Position numbers and translations under genes: made by a program. 64,000 nucleotides of DNA, from the NCBI RefSeq assembly GCF_014884965.1, contig NZ_JABTBO010000009.1:1-64000 (forward strand), given 5' to 3'. A model generated the notes under the pieces. That model had not been told where the DNA came from, ran no database searches, and was given only the letters and a program-made list of their open reading frames with translations. Positions 29,806 through 40,338 of the stretch are shown here, piece after piece; position 1 is the first letter of the stretch, and the number at the start of each line of letters is the position of its first letter. The DNA is from Spirabiliibacterium mucosae. Its GTDB lineage: Bacteria; Pseudomonadota; Gammaproteobacteria; Enterobacterales; Pasteurellaceae.

Positions 29806-31452
29806 TTATCGCCACGCTTTGAATTGATTGATCAAACCGTTGGTTGAGCTGTCATGGGAGCGGATTTCATCGGCGCTTTCCAACTCTGGCAAAATGCGGT
29901 TGGCCAGCTGTTTGCCAAGCTCCACGCCCCATTGGTCAAAGGTGAAAATGTTGAAGATCACCCCTTGCACAAAGATTTTGTGTTCATACATCGCAATCAG
30001 CGCGCCTAAGCTAAACGGCGTGATTTTTTGCAACAAAATCGAGTTGGTTGGGCGGTTGCCTTCAAACACTTTAAACGGCACCACGGCTTTAACTTGCTCA
30101 AGGGTTTTGCCGTTTTTGACAAACTCATCAATCACCTCTTGCTCGGTTTTGCCGAATGCCAAGGCCTCTGTTTGGGCAAAGAAGTTAGAGAGCAATTTCA
30201 GGTGGTGATCGCCCAATGTGTTGTGGCTTTGCGCCGGCGCAATGAAATCACACGGAATGCGCTGAGTGCCTTGGTGAATGAGTTGATAAAACGCGTGTTG
30301 GCCGTTAGTGCCAGGCTCACCCCAAATGATTGGGCCGGTTTGATAGCTGACTTTCTCGCCATTGCGGTCAACGTATTTACCGTTGGATTCCATATTCCCT
30401 TGTTGGAAATAGGCCGCAAAGCGGTGCATATATTTGTCATACGGCAAAATCGCCTCGGATTCGGCACCGAGGAAATTGCTGTTCCAAATGCCAATCAACG
30501 CCAATGTAGCTGGGATGTTTTGCTCAAGTGCGGTGGTGCGGAAATGTTTATCCATTTCATGGGCACCGCTGAGCAATTGCGCAAAGTTATCAAAGCCGAT
30601 TGAAAGCGCAATAGACAAGCCAATGGCTGACCACAGGGAATAACGGCCGCCCACCCAATCCCAAAATTCGAACATATTGTCTGTGTCAATCCCAAACTCT
30701 TTCACCGCTTTCGCGTTGGTGGACAGCGCTACAAAGTGTTTAGCGACCGCACTTTCCTCTTTTGCCGCAGCCAACAGCCAATCACGCGCGCTGTGGGCGT
30801 TGGTCATGGTTTCTTGGGTGGTGAAGGTTTTCGACGCCACCAAAAACAACGTGGTTTCAGGGTTGAGTTTTTTCACCGTTTCGGCAATGTGGGTGCCGTC
30901 CACGTTGGAAACAAAATGCATGGTTAAGTGATTTTTGTACGGGCGCAGCGCCTCAGTCACCATATACGGCCCTAAATCTGAGCCGCCGATGCCGATGTTC
31001 ACCACATCGGTGATCGCTTTGCCGGTGTAGCCTTTCCATTGGCCTGAAATCACACGTTCACAAAAGCCTTTCATTTTGTCTAATACGGCGTTGACCTCTG
31101 GCATCACGTCTTTGTCATCCACCATCACTGGCGTGTTAGCGCGGTTGCGAAGTGCAGTGTGCAGCACGGCGCGATCTTCAGTGCGGTTAATTTTCTCACC
31201 ACTGAACATCGATTCAATCGCCTCATTCAGAGCACATTCGTTGGCCAATTGGCGCAGCAATTTTAAGGTCTCTTCAGTAACCGCATTTTTGGAAAAATCC
31301 ACCAGTAGTTGATCTTGAAACGCGAGGTGAAAACGCTCAAAACGCTGAGCGTCTTGCTCAAACAACGCTTTGATGGTGACGTTTTGTTGTGCTTGTTTGT
31401 GCTGCTCTAGCGCTTGCCAGGCAGAGGTTTTGACAGGATTAATATTTTGCAT
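29806..31452 (-). CDS. pgi: Glucose-6-phosphate isomerase
   Basis: Interconverts glucose-6-P and fructose-6-P. 548 residues, normal length. Signatures: [12 protein letters not shown] (about residue 150), [17 protein letters not shown] (about 265), the [13 protein letters not shown] segment with the catalytic His, and [13 protein letters not shown] near the C-terminus. Third gene of dnaB-alr-pgi. Confidence 0.97.
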   Translation of the reverse strand: MQNINPVKTSAWQALEQHKQAQQNVTIKALFEQDAQRFERFHLAFQDQLLVDFSKNAVTEETLKLLRQLANECALNEAIESMFSGEKINRTEDRAVLHTALRNRANTPVMVDDKDVMPEVNAVLDKMKGFCERVISGQWKGYTGKAITDVVNIGIGGSDLGPYMVTEALRPYKNHLTMHFVSNVDGTHIAETVKKLNPETTLFLVASKTFTTQETMTNAHSARDWLLAAAKEESAVAKHFVALSTNAKAVKEFGIDTDNMFEFWDWVGGRYSLWSAIGLSIALSIGFDNFAQLLSGAHEMDKHFRTTALEQNIPATLALIGIWNSNFLGAESEAILPYDKYMHRFAAYFQQGNMESNGKYVDRNGEKVSYQTGPIIWGEPGTNGQHAFYQLIHQGTQRIPCDFIAPAQSHNTLGDHHLKLLSNFFAQTEALAFGKTEQEVIDEFVKNGKTLEQVKAVVPFKVFEGNRPTNSILLQKITPFSLGALIAMYEHKIFVQGVIFNIFTFDQWGVELGKQLANRILPELESADEIRSHDSSTNGLINQFKAWR

Positions 31453-31467
31453 AAGTTCTCCAAATGA

Positions 31468-32550
31468 TTAAATGTATTCGCGGCTAACACGGCTGCTAAG
31501 CTGTGTCACCAATTCATAGCTGATCACGCCCAGATGTTGCGCAATTTCCTCAACTGGCAGATCAGGCCCCCAAAATGTCACGTCATCGCCAATCGCGGCG
31601 CTATCATCGCCCAAATCCACCGTAAGCATATCCATCGACACTTTGCCGACAATCGGGTAACGCTTGCCGTTAATGAGCACTGGCGTATTCTCTGGCACAT
31701 CGCGCGGGAAGCCGTCGCCATAGCCCATCGCCACCACCGCAATATTGCTCTCACGCGGGCTCACCCAGCGCCCGCCGTAGCCCACCGGTTCGCCTGCTTT
31801 ATGGCGACGCAAGGCAATGATGTTGGATTTGAGTGTCATCGCGCAGCGCAACCCGCGTGATTGCGTGGTGCGGATGTCGTCATCGGGCGCGATGCCGTAA
31901 AGAATAATGCCTGGGCGCACGGCGTCATAATGGGCTTGTGGCCAGAACAAAATGCCGTTTGAGGCCGATAGGCTACGCGGGCCTGGCAAATCACCAATGG
32001 CCTGCTCGAAGCGGTCGATTTGCGTTTGGCTGTAATCACACTCACGCTCGTCAGCGCGGCTGAAATGGCTGACAAAGCCAATGGATTCCACCTTGCCGCT
32101 GGCTTGCAGGCGCGCGTACACAGCTTGCACCTCATCGCAGGCAAAGCCTAAGCGGTGCATGCCGGTGTCGATTTTGATCCACACCTTCAAGCGGCCACAA
32201 AGTGCGGTTTGCTCAATGGCGCGCAGTTGATAGTCGCTGTGCAGCACCGGCTCAAGGTTGTATTCTTGCAAATAAGGCACATCATTTGTGTTGAAAAAGC
32301 CTTCAAGCAGCACTATCGGGTTGTCGATGCCATGCCGACGCAGCGCGGCGGCCTCTTTGAGGTGCGCCACGCCAAAGCCGTCGGCCTGCTCGCGCAACGC
32401 CTGCGCCACCGCCAGCATGCCGTGGCCATAGCCATTGGCTTTCACAATCGCTAAGCAGCGGCTATTTGGGGCGAGTTGTTTGATTTTGCTGAAATTGTCG
32501 CGCAACGCAGCCAAACTCACTGTGGCTTTGGCGCCGTGTATTGTATTCAT
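31468..32550 (-). CDS. alr: Alanine racemase
   Basis: PLP enzyme making D-alanine for peptidoglycan. 360 residues. PLP lysine in AIVKANGYGHGM (about residue 34) and catalytic tyrosine in VVAMGYGDGFPRDVP (about residue 255); HRLGF and VSMDMLTVDLG motifs also present. Starts 2 bp after the dnaB stop; pgi follows 15 bp later. Confidence 0.96.
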   Translation of the reverse strand: MNTIHGAKATVSLAALRDNFSKIKQLAPNSRCLAIVKANGYGHGMLAVAQALREQADGFGVAHLKEAAALRRHGIDNPIVLLEGFFNTNDVPYLQEYNLEPVLHSDYQLRAIEQTALCGRLKVWIKIDTGMHRLGFACDEVQAVYARLQASGKVESIGFVSHFSRADERECDYSQTQIDRFEQAIGDLPGPRSLSASNGILFWPQAHYDAVRPGIILYGIAPDDDIRTTQSRGLRCAMTLKSNIIALRRHKAGEPVGYGGRWVSPRESNIAVVAMGYGDGFPRDVPENTPVLINGKRYPIVGKVSMDMLTVDLGDDSAAIGDDVTFWGPDLPVEEIAQHLGVISYELVTQLSSRVSREYI

Positions 32551-32552
32551 GG

Positions 32553-33968
32553 TTATTCGTCTTCGTTATAGGCCGGCCCATCGTAATTATCAAAGCGGGA
32601 AAAGCGCCCGTTGAAGGTCAACCGCACTTTGCCAATTGGCCCGTTACGCTGCTTGCCGATGATAATCTCCGCAATATTTTTAAATTCGCTGTGCTCGTTA
32701 TAAACCTCATCGCGGTAGATAAACATAATCAAATCCGCATCCTGCTCAATGGAGCCCGATTCCCGCAAATCCGAGTTCACAGGGCGTTTATCAGCTCGGT
32801 TTTCCAAGCTACGGTTGAGCTGAGAAAGGGCAATCACCGGCACTTCCAGCTCTTTGGCGAGCGCTTTGAGTGAGCGGGAAATCTCCGCGATTTCCAAAGT
32901 GCGGTTTTCGCTGTAGCCTGGCGCGCGCATCAGCTGCAAGTAGTCAACCATAATCAAGCTCAAGCCGCCGTTTTCGCGATACACCCGCCGTGCGCGGGAG
33001 CGCAGCTCCGTTGGCGTGAGGCCGGAGGAATCATCAATGTACAAGTTGCCACGCTCCGACATCATTTGCACCACGCCTGTGATGCGTGACCATTCGTCGT
33101 CATCAGTGATGCGCCCTGTGCGCACTTTGGTTTGGTCAACCCGCGCCAAGGAGGCGAGCATCCGCATCGCGATCGAATCGGCAGGCATCTCAAGGCTGAA
33201 CACCAGCACGGGCTTGGTTTGGCTCATCATCGCGTTTTCACACAAGTTCATCGCAAAGGTGGTTTTCCCCATCGACGGGCGCGCCGCCACAATGATGAGG
33301 TCAGATTTTTGCAAGCCCGTGGTTTTGAGATCCAAACTGGTGTAGCCAGTTGACACGCCTGTCACGCCGTTGTTGTTTTTCGCTTGAGATAAAATTTCGA
33401 TTTTTTGCAGCGTGTCATCGAGGATTTCAACAATCGGTTTCGGGCCCTCTTTGGCATTGTTGGTGCGCTTTTCGGCGATGTCGAAAATTTGCTTTTCGGC
33501 ATTATCAAGCAAGGCTTTGATATCCTGCCCCTTTGGCTCGTAGTTTTGCTCGACAATGTTGAGCGCCGCGCCAATCAGCTCACGCTGGATGGCCTTCTCC
33601 CGCACCACGCTGGCATAAGTCAACACATTGGCGGCACTTGGCGTGTTGCGCGAAAGCTCCGCGAGGTAGGCAAAACCACCCACTTCTTCACTCACGCCTT
33701 TGTTTTTCAAATGCTCGTCTAAGGTGATGATGTCAACAGGTTTGTTGGCACGGGCAAGGGCTTCCATTTCTTGGAAGATCACGCGGTGAGCAAAGGTGTA
33801 GAAATCATCGGCGTAAACGTGCTCAATCACCTCTTCAAATTTGTCGTTGCTCAACAAAATGCCACCGAGCACCGCCTGCTCGGCTTCCAAGGAGTGGGGC
33901 GTGGTTTTCAACGCCTGGGTTTTACGATCGGTTTCGCTCAATGTTGACGGGGATGGTTGCCTTGCCAT
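32553..33968 (-). CDS. dnaB: Replicative DNA helicase DnaB
   Basis: Hexameric 5'-3' helicase of the replication fork. 471 residues. N-terminal DnaB domain (PHSLEAEQAVLGGILL), linker, then RecA-like domain with Walker A ARPSMGKTTFAMN (about residue 232), Walker B IMVDYLQLM and SDLRESGSIEQDADLIMFI. No intein. First of dnaB-alr-pgi. Confidence 0.97.
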   Translation of the reverse strand: MARQPSPSTLSETDRKTQALKTTPHSLEAEQAVLGGILLSNDKFEEVIEHVYADDFYTFAHRVIFQEMEALARANKPVDIITLDEHLKNKGVSEEVGGFAYLAELSRNTPSAANVLTYASVVREKAIQRELIGAALNIVEQNYEPKGQDIKALLDNAEKQIFDIAEKRTNNAKEGPKPIVEILDDTLQKIEILSQAKNNNGVTGVSTGYTSLDLKTTGLQKSDLIIVAARPSMGKTTFAMNLCENAMMSQTKPVLVFSLEMPADSIAMRMLASLARVDQTKVRTGRITDDDEWSRITGVVQMMSERGNLYIDDSSGLTPTELRSRARRVYRENGGLSLIMVDYLQLMRAPGYSENRTLEIAEISRSLKALAKELEVPVIALSQLNRSLENRADKRPVNSDLRESGSIEQDADLIMFIYRDEVYNEHSEFKNIAEIIIGKQRNGPIGKVRLTFNGRFSRFDNYDGPAYNEDE

Positions 33969-34043
33969 GAAAAAGTCCTACACGCTAAAAGAGTTCTATT
34001 ATAGCAAAATTTTGCCAAAAGCGAGGGGCATTCTTGCAAAATA

Positions 34044-34070
34044 AAACCCCCAATCATGATTGGGGGTTTT
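34044..34070 (-). terminator. rne terminator
   Basis: Perfect palindrome of AAAACCCCCAATCA (34044-34057) with its complement to 34070; minus-strand transcript ends in U-rich tail. It lies 3 bp beyond the rne stop. Confidence 0.88.
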
Positions 34071-34073
34071 GCG

Positions 34074-37000
34074 TTAGTTTGCCTGACTTGGTGCGGCACT
34101 GACATGGCTGCTGGCGGCATTGATACCCGCAGCGCCATCGCCTTTGAAGCGATAGCGCGAGCCCTGCCACTCAACAATGGCAAACGGCGCGCCACTTGGC
34201 TGGCTGGCGGCTTGCGCCATCGCCACTTGCACGTGCTGCACGCGGGAATAAGTGCCAAAACGCTGGCCTGAAACCGCACTTTGATCTTCGACTTTGGCGA
34301 TCACTTCATCCACGTTGAGCTCTTCTGCCACACTGCGAGAAGGTTGCTCATCGCTTTTCAGCACGCTGTTGGCCGCTTGCAGTTTTTTCTCCACAGACTC
34401 ATTGGCCGGCTGGGTGATAAAGCCCAGTGGCGCGGCGCTTTGGTCTTTCACCACGCAAGACACCGCCGGCACGCTGATGCCAGAGCCGTATTTTTCGGCG
34501 TTGCGTTTGGCTTTTTCCGCGTCGCTATCGACCGCACTTTGGGTTTCAACCGCACTTTGGTCAACCGCACTTTGGGTTTGCGTTGCTTGAGCGGTTTCCT
34601 CTTGGCTTTCTTGCTGCTCGAGCAATTGCTCAACTGGCACAAACGGCATTTCCTCATCTTCTATGGCTTCACGGCGGTCAATCCAGACTTTGCCGCTGGC
34701 CAGCTCAGGCGACATCACGGCCAAAGTCAACGGCATTGGGCTTGCTTGCTCATTGCTGCTGCGACGGCGGCGTTGGTTGCCAGTGCGCAAATGGCGCGGG
34801 GTACGACGGCGACGTGAATTGCGATTGCGGCCTTCGTCGTTGCCTGAATTGTTGTCCGTGCTTTCTGCGTTTTCAACGTTGCTAATTACTGCCTCACGCG
34901 GGGTTTCTACACTGCGTGCTGGGGTGTTTGGCGCGCTGTCACGCACCGCACTTTCACTTGGCTTGTCGCTGGTAGTTTCACTGGCGAGTTGCGCCACAGG
35001 TGCGGCTGCTGCGTCGTCGTTTAACCGCACTTTTTGGCGCAAGTTGCGGCGTTCACGGCGCACGGCTACCGCTGGCTTGTTGTCGCTGTCGTCTTTTTCA
35101 ACCTCATTGTTGCGCTCAACGGCTGGGCTGTTGGTGTTTTGGTTATTGTCGTTACGACGGCGCGAGCGGCGTGTGTTGTTGCGCGGTTTGCGCTCTTCAC
35201 TGCTCTCTTCGCGTTTGCTTGGCGCTTTTTCCGCACTACTTTCTTGCGTGCGCTCACGGTTGTCGTTACGACGGCGGCTGTTGCGGCGCTCGTTGTTACG
35301 ACGGCGTTGGTTCGGCTGGCGTTTTGGTTCTTTTTTCTCAGGCTCTTCCTCTTTGGCGAACAGCGCTTTTAATTTCGCCCACAAGCGCGCCAGCAGCGAC
35401 GGCTTGTCATCTTTTTTGCTTGGTGCTGGGCATGGTGAAGCGCTTGGCATATTCAGCTCGCCGGCGGCTGCTTTTTCAAGCACGGCTTCCACCGTCACCG
35501 CTGCTGTATCAGGCGTGGCGATGTCAGGGGTGTTGTCTTGGCTGGCCGCAGAGCTACTGTCGTCGTGTTGCGCGTGGTATTGAGTCAAATTGTAGCTGAG
35601 CATATTCGCCACTTCGCCTTCGCGCAGGCGGAAGACTGAAAAGTGCGGTGTTTCCATTTGTTCGTTTGGCACCACCACAATTTCCACATCGTGACGTTTT
35701 TCAATGCTGTAAATCGCTTTGCGTTTTTCGTTAAGCAAGTAAGAGGCGATCTCCACCGGCACAATGGTGTGCACTTGCGAGGTGTTTTCTTTGATGGCTT
35801 CTTCTTCTAACAGGCGCAAAATCGACAGCGACAGTGACTCGTTGTCGCGCACTTTGCCGGTGCCTTGGCAGCGCGGGCAGATGTGGTGAGAGGATTCACC
35901 TAGTGATGGGCTCAAGCGTTGGCGCGACATTTCCAGCAAACCAAAGCGAGAAATTCGGCTGATTTGAATGCGCGCACGGTCTTGGCGCACGGCGTCGCGC
36001 ACGCGATTTTCCACCTCGCGCTGGTGGCGCACAGGGGTCATGTCGATAAAGTCGATCACGATCAAGCCACCCAAGTCACGCAGGCGCAATTGGCGCGCGA
36101 TTTCATCGGCGGCTTCTAAGTTGGTGTTCAATGCGGTTTCTTCAATGTCGCCACCGCGGGTTGAACGCGCGGAGTTGATGTCGATGGCGGTCAGCGCCTC
36201 GGTCACATCAATTACAATCGAGCCGCCTGATGGCAAGCGCACTTCACGCTGGAAGGCCGACTCAATTTGCGATTCGATTTGATAATGGCTGAAAAGCGGC
36301 ACTTCGCCTTGGTAGAGCTTGATGCGGTTGGCAAAATCAGGGCGAATCAGTTTGATGTGCGCTTTGGCCTTTTCGTAGACTTTGGCGTTATCGATCAAGA
36401 TCTCGCCGATATCGCGGCGCAAGTGGTCACGAATGGCGCGCACGATCACATCACTTTCTTGGTGGATCAAAAACGGCGCAGGGCGCGATTGCGAGGCTTG
36501 CACAATCGCCTCCCAGTGGTGCAGCAGCACTTTCAAATCCCACTGCAATTCTTCAGGTGATTTGCCCACACCAGCGGTGCGCACAATCAAGCCCACGCCC
36601 TCAGGCACCTCAAGTGAGCTGAGGGCTTCTTTGAGCTCTTGGCGCTCTTCGCCCTCGATGCGGCGTGAAATGCCACCGGCGCGCGGGTTGTTTGGCATAA
36701 TCACCAAATAGCTGCCCGCCAGCGAGATGAAGGTGGTCAAGGCCGCGCCTTTGTTGCCGCGCTCTTCTTTGCTGATTTGCACAATCACTTCTTGGCCTTC
36801 TTTGATCACATCACGGATGTTTGGTCGGCCTTGGAAGGTGTAGCCTTCAGGGAAGTATTCGCGGGAGATTTCTTTGAGTGGTAAAAAGCCGTGGCGCTCG
36901 GTGCCGTAGTCCACAAACGCGGCCTCCAAACTTGGCTCTACGCGGGTGATTTTGCCTTTGTAGATGTTGGCTTTTTTCTGCTCGTGGCCTGGGTTTTCGA

Positions 37001-37085
37001 TATCAAGGTCATAGAGGCGTTGGCCATCGACCAACGCAACACGCAACTCTTCTTTTTGAGTTGCATTGATTAACATTCTTTTCAT
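34074..37085 (-). CDS. rne: Ribonuclease E
   Basis: Essential endonuclease for rRNA/tRNA processing and mRNA decay, scaffold of the degradosome. 1003 residues. N-terminal half: [10 protein letters not shown] start, S1 domain (about 35-120), catalytic Asp in [16 protein letters not shown] and IDFIDM, Zn-link CPRCQGTGK (about 404-412). C-terminal half (from about 510) is disordered, rich in Arg, Glu, Asn and Ser with [20 protein letters not shown] RNA-binding patches, ending in a short ordered [12 protein letters not shown] tail. Uptake sequences inside the disordered part encode repeated QSAV peptides. The long leader upstream suits autoregulation. Confidence 0.97.
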   Translation of the reverse strand: MKRMLINATQKEELRVALVDGQRLYDLDIENPGHEQKKANIYKGKITRVEPSLEAAFVDYGTERHGFLPLKEISREYFPEGYTFQGRPNIRDVIKEGQEVIVQISKEERGNKGAALTTFISLAGSYLVIMPNNPRAGGISRRIEGEERQELKEALSSLEVPEGVGLIVRTAGVGKSPEELQWDLKVLLHHWEAIVQASQSRPAPFLIHQESDVIVRAIRDHLRRDIGEILIDNAKVYEKAKAHIKLIRPDFANRIKLYQGEVPLFSHYQIESQIESAFQREVRLPSGGSIVIDVTEALTAIDINSARSTRGGDIEETALNTNLEAADEIARQLRLRDLGGLIVIDFIDMTPVRHQREVENRVRDAVRQDRARIQISRISRFGLLEMSRQRLSPSLGESSHHICPRCQGTGKVRDNESLSLSILRLLEEEAIKENTSQVHTIVPVEIASYLLNEKRKAIYSIEKRHDVEIVVVPNEQMETPHFSVFRLREGEVANMLSYNLTQYHAQHDDSSSAASQDNTPDIATPDTAAVTVEAVLEKAAAGELNMPSASPCPAPSKKDDKPSLLARLWAKLKALFAKEEEPEKKEPKRQPNQRRRNNERRNSRRRNDNRERTQESSAEKAPSKREESSEERKPRNNTRRSRRRNDNNQNTNSPAVERNNEVEKDDSDNKPAVAVRRERRNLRQKVRLNDDAAAAPVAQLASETTSDKPSESAVRDSAPNTPARSVETPREAVISNVENAESTDNNSGNDEGRNRNSRRRRTPRHLRTGNQRRRRSSNEQASPMPLTLAVMSPELASGKVWIDRREAIEDEEMPFVPVEQLLEQQESQEETAQATQTQSAVDQSAVETQSAVDSDAEKAKRNAEKYGSGISVPAVSCVVKDQSAAPLGFITQPANESVEKKLQAANSVLKSDEQPSRSVAEELNVDEVIAKVEDQSAVSGQRFGTYSRVQHVQVAMAQAASQPSGAPFAIVEWQGSRYRFKGDGAAGINAASSHVSAAPSQAN
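34531..34572 (-). repeat. Three uptake sequences in 42 bp inside rne
   Basis: ACCGCACTT at 34531-34539, 34549-34557 and 34564-34572, all in one orientation. Read in the rne frame they encode [10 protein letters not shown] and QSAVD in a row within the disordered C-terminal half. Confidence 0.92.
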
Positions 37086-37372
37086 TTAAATTTTTAACTC
37101 GTTTTTGTTTTAATCACTAGATAAACCGCGCCACCTTAGGCCTGATGTCCATACCTTGCCAATCTCCCGATTGTCTTTTGCAGGCGCATTAAAGGCTCAA
37201 CGCTTGGTCAATGCATTCGTCCACTGCGCGGCGATTTATCCCACATCTCAAGGGCTGATGTCTTACGCTTGACTGCATCGCCTTGAAAATTGCTCTCACT
37301 TAAGGTTTTGGTCCTTAAAAGTGCGGTTTTGCCTATTACATTAATTATAATAAAAGCGTTGTATTATTTCAT
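37086..37372 (-). promoter_or_regulatory. rne promoter and long 5' leader
   Basis: Minus strand: possible -35 ATGAAA (37372-37367), 17-bp spacer, consensus -10 TATAAT (37349-37344), giving a leader of about 250 nt. E. coli rne has a ~360-nt leader that mediates autoregulation; the same role here is inference. No gene lies between 37086 and 37487; one uptake sequence is at about 37319. Confidence 0.5.
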
Positions 37373-37487
37373 TTTATAGCGCCTCTTGGCAAGCAACCTT
37401 TGTTAAAATTTGAAAATCAATCACATTTTTTTATCGCTTTTTATGTATAATAGCGATTTTGAAACCACAAAGACTAAAAGGCGTTTT

Positions 37488-38443
37488 ATGGCTGTTCGAT
37501 TTTCCACCATTGCAAGCGACGAAGCGGGCCAACGGCTCGACAACTACCTGCTCGCACAACTCAAAGGCGTGCCGAAAAGTTTGATTTATCGCATTATTCG
37601 CAAAGGGGAAGTGCGGGTCAACAAAGGCCGCGTGAAGCCAGAATACAAACTGCAAGCCGACGACGTTGTGCGCATTCCGCCCGTGAAAGTCAGCGAAAAG
37701 GCCCAAGCGCCCATTTCCAACAAGCTCAGCCAAGTCAGCGCGCTGGAAAGCGCCATTATTTTTGAAGACGACGTGCTGTTGGTGCTCAACAAGCCCTCTG
37801 GCATGGCGGTGCATGGCGGCAGTGGTTTGAGTTTTGGCGTGATTGAAGCGCTGCGCGCACTGCGCCCCGAGGCGCGCTTTTTGGAGCTTGTCCACCGGCT
37901 TGACCGCGACACCTCTGGCGTATTACTGGTGGCGAAAAAGCGCTCTGCCCTGCGCCATTTGCACCAACAATTGCGTGAAAAAACCGTGCACAAAGACTAT
38001 TTAGCCCTCGTGCGCGGGCGCTGGCAATCGAGCGTGAAAACGATTGATGCCCCGCTCAATAAAACGAATTAGCCAGCGGCGAGCGGATTGTGCGGGTCAA
38101 CGCCGACGGCAAAGCCTCACAAACGCGCTTTAGTATTGAAGAGCGCTTTGGCGATGTCGCCACGCTGATTAAAGCAATGCCGGTCACCGGCCGCACTCAT
38201 CAAATCCGCGTGCATACGCAATACGCCCAGCACCCAATCGCGTTAGACAGCAAATACGGCGATGCGGAGTTTGACGCCCGCCTGCGTGCGCTGGGGCTTT
38301 CTCGGCTGTTTTTGCACGCCTACGCCATCCGCCTCACCCACCCGAAAACTGAAGAGCCACTGTCAATCACCGCGCCACTTGATGACGCACTCAAAGCTGT
38401 GCTGGCTCAATTGCGCGCACAACAAAATGCCAAGTGCGGTTAA
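37488..38443 (+). pseudogene. rluC: 23S rRNA pseudouridine synthase RluC (frame broken at an A run)
   Basis: Makes pseudouridine at 23S rRNA 955, 2504 and 2580. S4 domain (about residues 15-80), catalytic Asp in [14 protein letters not shown] (about residue 140), then TGRTHQIRVH in the second part. The first frame stops at 38070-38072 just after NKT; the continuation [11 protein letters not shown] is in the next frame. Changing the run of four A at 38061-38064 to five gives [15 protein letters not shown] and a 318-residue protein (E. coli 319). The ATG at 37488 has AAGG upstream. The C-terminus ends AKCG because an uptake sequence supplies the last codons. Divergent from rne, as in E. coli and Haemophilus. 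Confidence 0.9.
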
Positions 38444-40338
38444 CCCAGGGCCGTTAATGCGCGATAAAGCCCACTTTGGCGCTGGGTTGGGGTGCGGACA
38501 CCGGCCTCCCACACCGCTTTGTTGCCAAACAGCACAAATTCGCGCTTGGCGCGGGTGATGGCGGTGTAAAGCAGCTCACGGGTCACTAGCGGCGCAATCG
38601 TCGGCGGCAGCACCAGCACGGTTTTGTCAAACTCAGAGCCTTGGGATTTGTGCACCGTCATCATAAAAGTCGGCTCAACGGCAGGGATGCGGCTTGGTGA
38701 AAAGGCGACGAATTCGTCTTTACCCTTTTCAAACCACACTTTCAGCGCCCCTTGCTCGTTGCGCAAACACAGCCCCACATCGCCGTTATAAAGACCAATG
38801 GCGCTGTCGTTTTCGGTGATCATCACAGGCTTGCCGTGATACCACTCATCGCGGTGAGCAAAATGCAATTTGCCCTCACGCTTGAGCTGCTCGCTCAGCG
38901 CACGGTTGAGATAATCCACCCCAAACTCACCACTGCGCAGCGCGCAGCAATAGCGCACACGATAAAACGCCGCAAAAATCTCACCCACCTCGGCCAACCG
39001 CACTTTGCCATATTGGTTGATGGCCTCAAGATAAGCACTGTAATCACGCCCTGCGTGATGCACCACGGCGGAAAGTGCGCTGCCTGACAGCGTGGCGTAA
39101 TCCACACAATGCAAGTCGTCAAACCGCTCAAACAGCGCCCAGCTCTGCCGCGCGCCTTGGTTTACGGCATCAGACAGCACTTTGATGCCCGAGTCAGCGT
39201 GAAAGCGGTGGCTTTTTTGCAGGTGACAAACGTTGTCGCGCAGCACCCGCCCTTGCGCGCGCGCCGGCAACGTTTCGCCTGTGATAGCCTGAAGATACTC
39301 GGCAAAAGCGGGGCTAAAATCATCTCGCCCAAGGCTCAGTTGTGCCAGCACCGCACCTGATTCGACCGAGGCAAGCTGGTGCGCGTCGCCAAGCAAAATC
39401 ACCCGCGCGTCAGGGCGCACGGCGTTGAGCAGGCGGGCAAACCAGTTGAGATCGACCATCGAGACTTCATCGACCACCACCACATCGGCCAGCAGCGGAT
39501 TGCCTTGGTGAAACCGCACTTTGTCATCATGCAGTGAAATCGCCAGCATACGATGGAGCGTTTGCGCTTGGCATTCAATCGCCTCGGCCAACTCGCCCAC
39601 CTGGCAACGCTCGGCATTGCTATGCAAACTTTGCCGCACCGATTCACTCAACCGCGCCGCCGCTTTGCCCGTCGGTGCCGCCATCGCCACTTTAAGCGCC
39701 GGCAACCCGCGCTCACGTTGTTGGTATTGCAACGCCAGCAGCAGCTTGCACACGGTGGTGGTTTTGCCCGTGCCCGGCCCGCCGGTGATTAAACAAAAAG
39801 CACTGCGCAGCGCCATTGCCACCGCCACTTTTTGCCAGTCCACACCCTCGCTGGGTTCAAACAATCGTGCGAGTAGCGCGCGCATGGCGGCGGTGTCGCT
39901 GATGCTCAGCGGGGTTTGAATGCGGGCGTGAATTTGTGTGGCGAGCTGCTGCTCATCACAAAAAGTGCGGTAAAAATAGAGCAAGCCGTGGGCGAACACC
40001 AGCGGCGCGCGCGCATGGTTGGCCACCGCAGGGTGGTGGGCCAACAGCTGCTGCCACGTGTGGGGCGGTGCAAAGCCGATGGCGCGTTGCATCTCGCCAA
40101 GCAATGGCGTGAATTGCGGATCAGTGATGTCAAAAAAGGCGCGTTGTTCAAAATCTTGCGGATTTAGGCACACGCTGCCTAAGCGTAGATCAAAGCTCAG
40201 CTGCGCGCCGAGCAACGCCACCAGGTTGTCGGCCGCCTCATTGCCGCTGGGTGTGGCGGTGAGCAATTTGGCGATGTGGTAGTCAATCGGCAAAATCAGC
40301 TCGGCTTGTTTGAGTTTTTCTAAAATCGCTAACATCAT
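38440..40338 (-). CDS. recD: Exodeoxyribonuclease V subunit alpha (RecD)
   Basis: 5'-3' helicase subunit of RecBCD. 632 residues. Walker A ITGGPGTGKTTTVCKLL (about residue 190), Walker B VVVDEVSMVD, and C-terminal helicase motifs TVHKSQGSEF and YTAITRAKREFVLFG. The ATG at 40338 overlaps the recB stop (TGATG). Its 3' end overlaps the rluC 3' end by 4 bp on the opposite strand. Confidence 0.95.
   Translation of the reverse strand: MMLAILEKLKQAELILPIDYHIAKLLTATPSGNEAADNLVALLGAQLSFDLRLGSVCLNPQDFEQRAFFDITDPQFTPLLGEMQRAIGFAPPHTWQQLLAHHPAVANHARAPLVFAHGLLYFYRTFCDEQQLATQIHARIQTPLSISDTAAMRALLARLFEPSEGVDWQKVAVAMALRSAFCLITGGPGTGKTTTVCKLLLALQYQQRERGLPALKVAMAAPTGKAAARLSESVRQSLHSNAERCQVGELAEAIECQAQTLHRMLAISLHDDKVRFHQGNPLLADVVVVDEVSMVDLNWFARLLNAVRPDARVILLGDAHQLASVESGAVLAQLSLGRDDFSPAFAEYLQAITGETLPARAQGRVLRDNVCHLQKSHRFHADSGIKVLSDAVNQGARQSWALFERFDDLHCVDYATLSGSALSAVVHHAGRDYSAYLEAINQYGKVRLAEVGEIFAAFYRVRYCCALRSGEFGVDYLNRALSEQLKREGKLHFAHRDEWYHGKPVMITENDSAIGLYNGDVGLCLRNEQGALKVWFEKGKDEFVAFSPSRIPAVEPTFMMTVHKSQGSEFDKTVLVLPPTIAPLVTRELLYTAITRAKREFVLFGNKAVWEAGVRTPTQRQSGLYRALTALG

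Noticed and set aside
34663..35599. Long plus-strand frames opposite the rne tail
   Set aside because: They are shadows of the Arg/Ser/Glu-rich disordered region and have no protein-like features.
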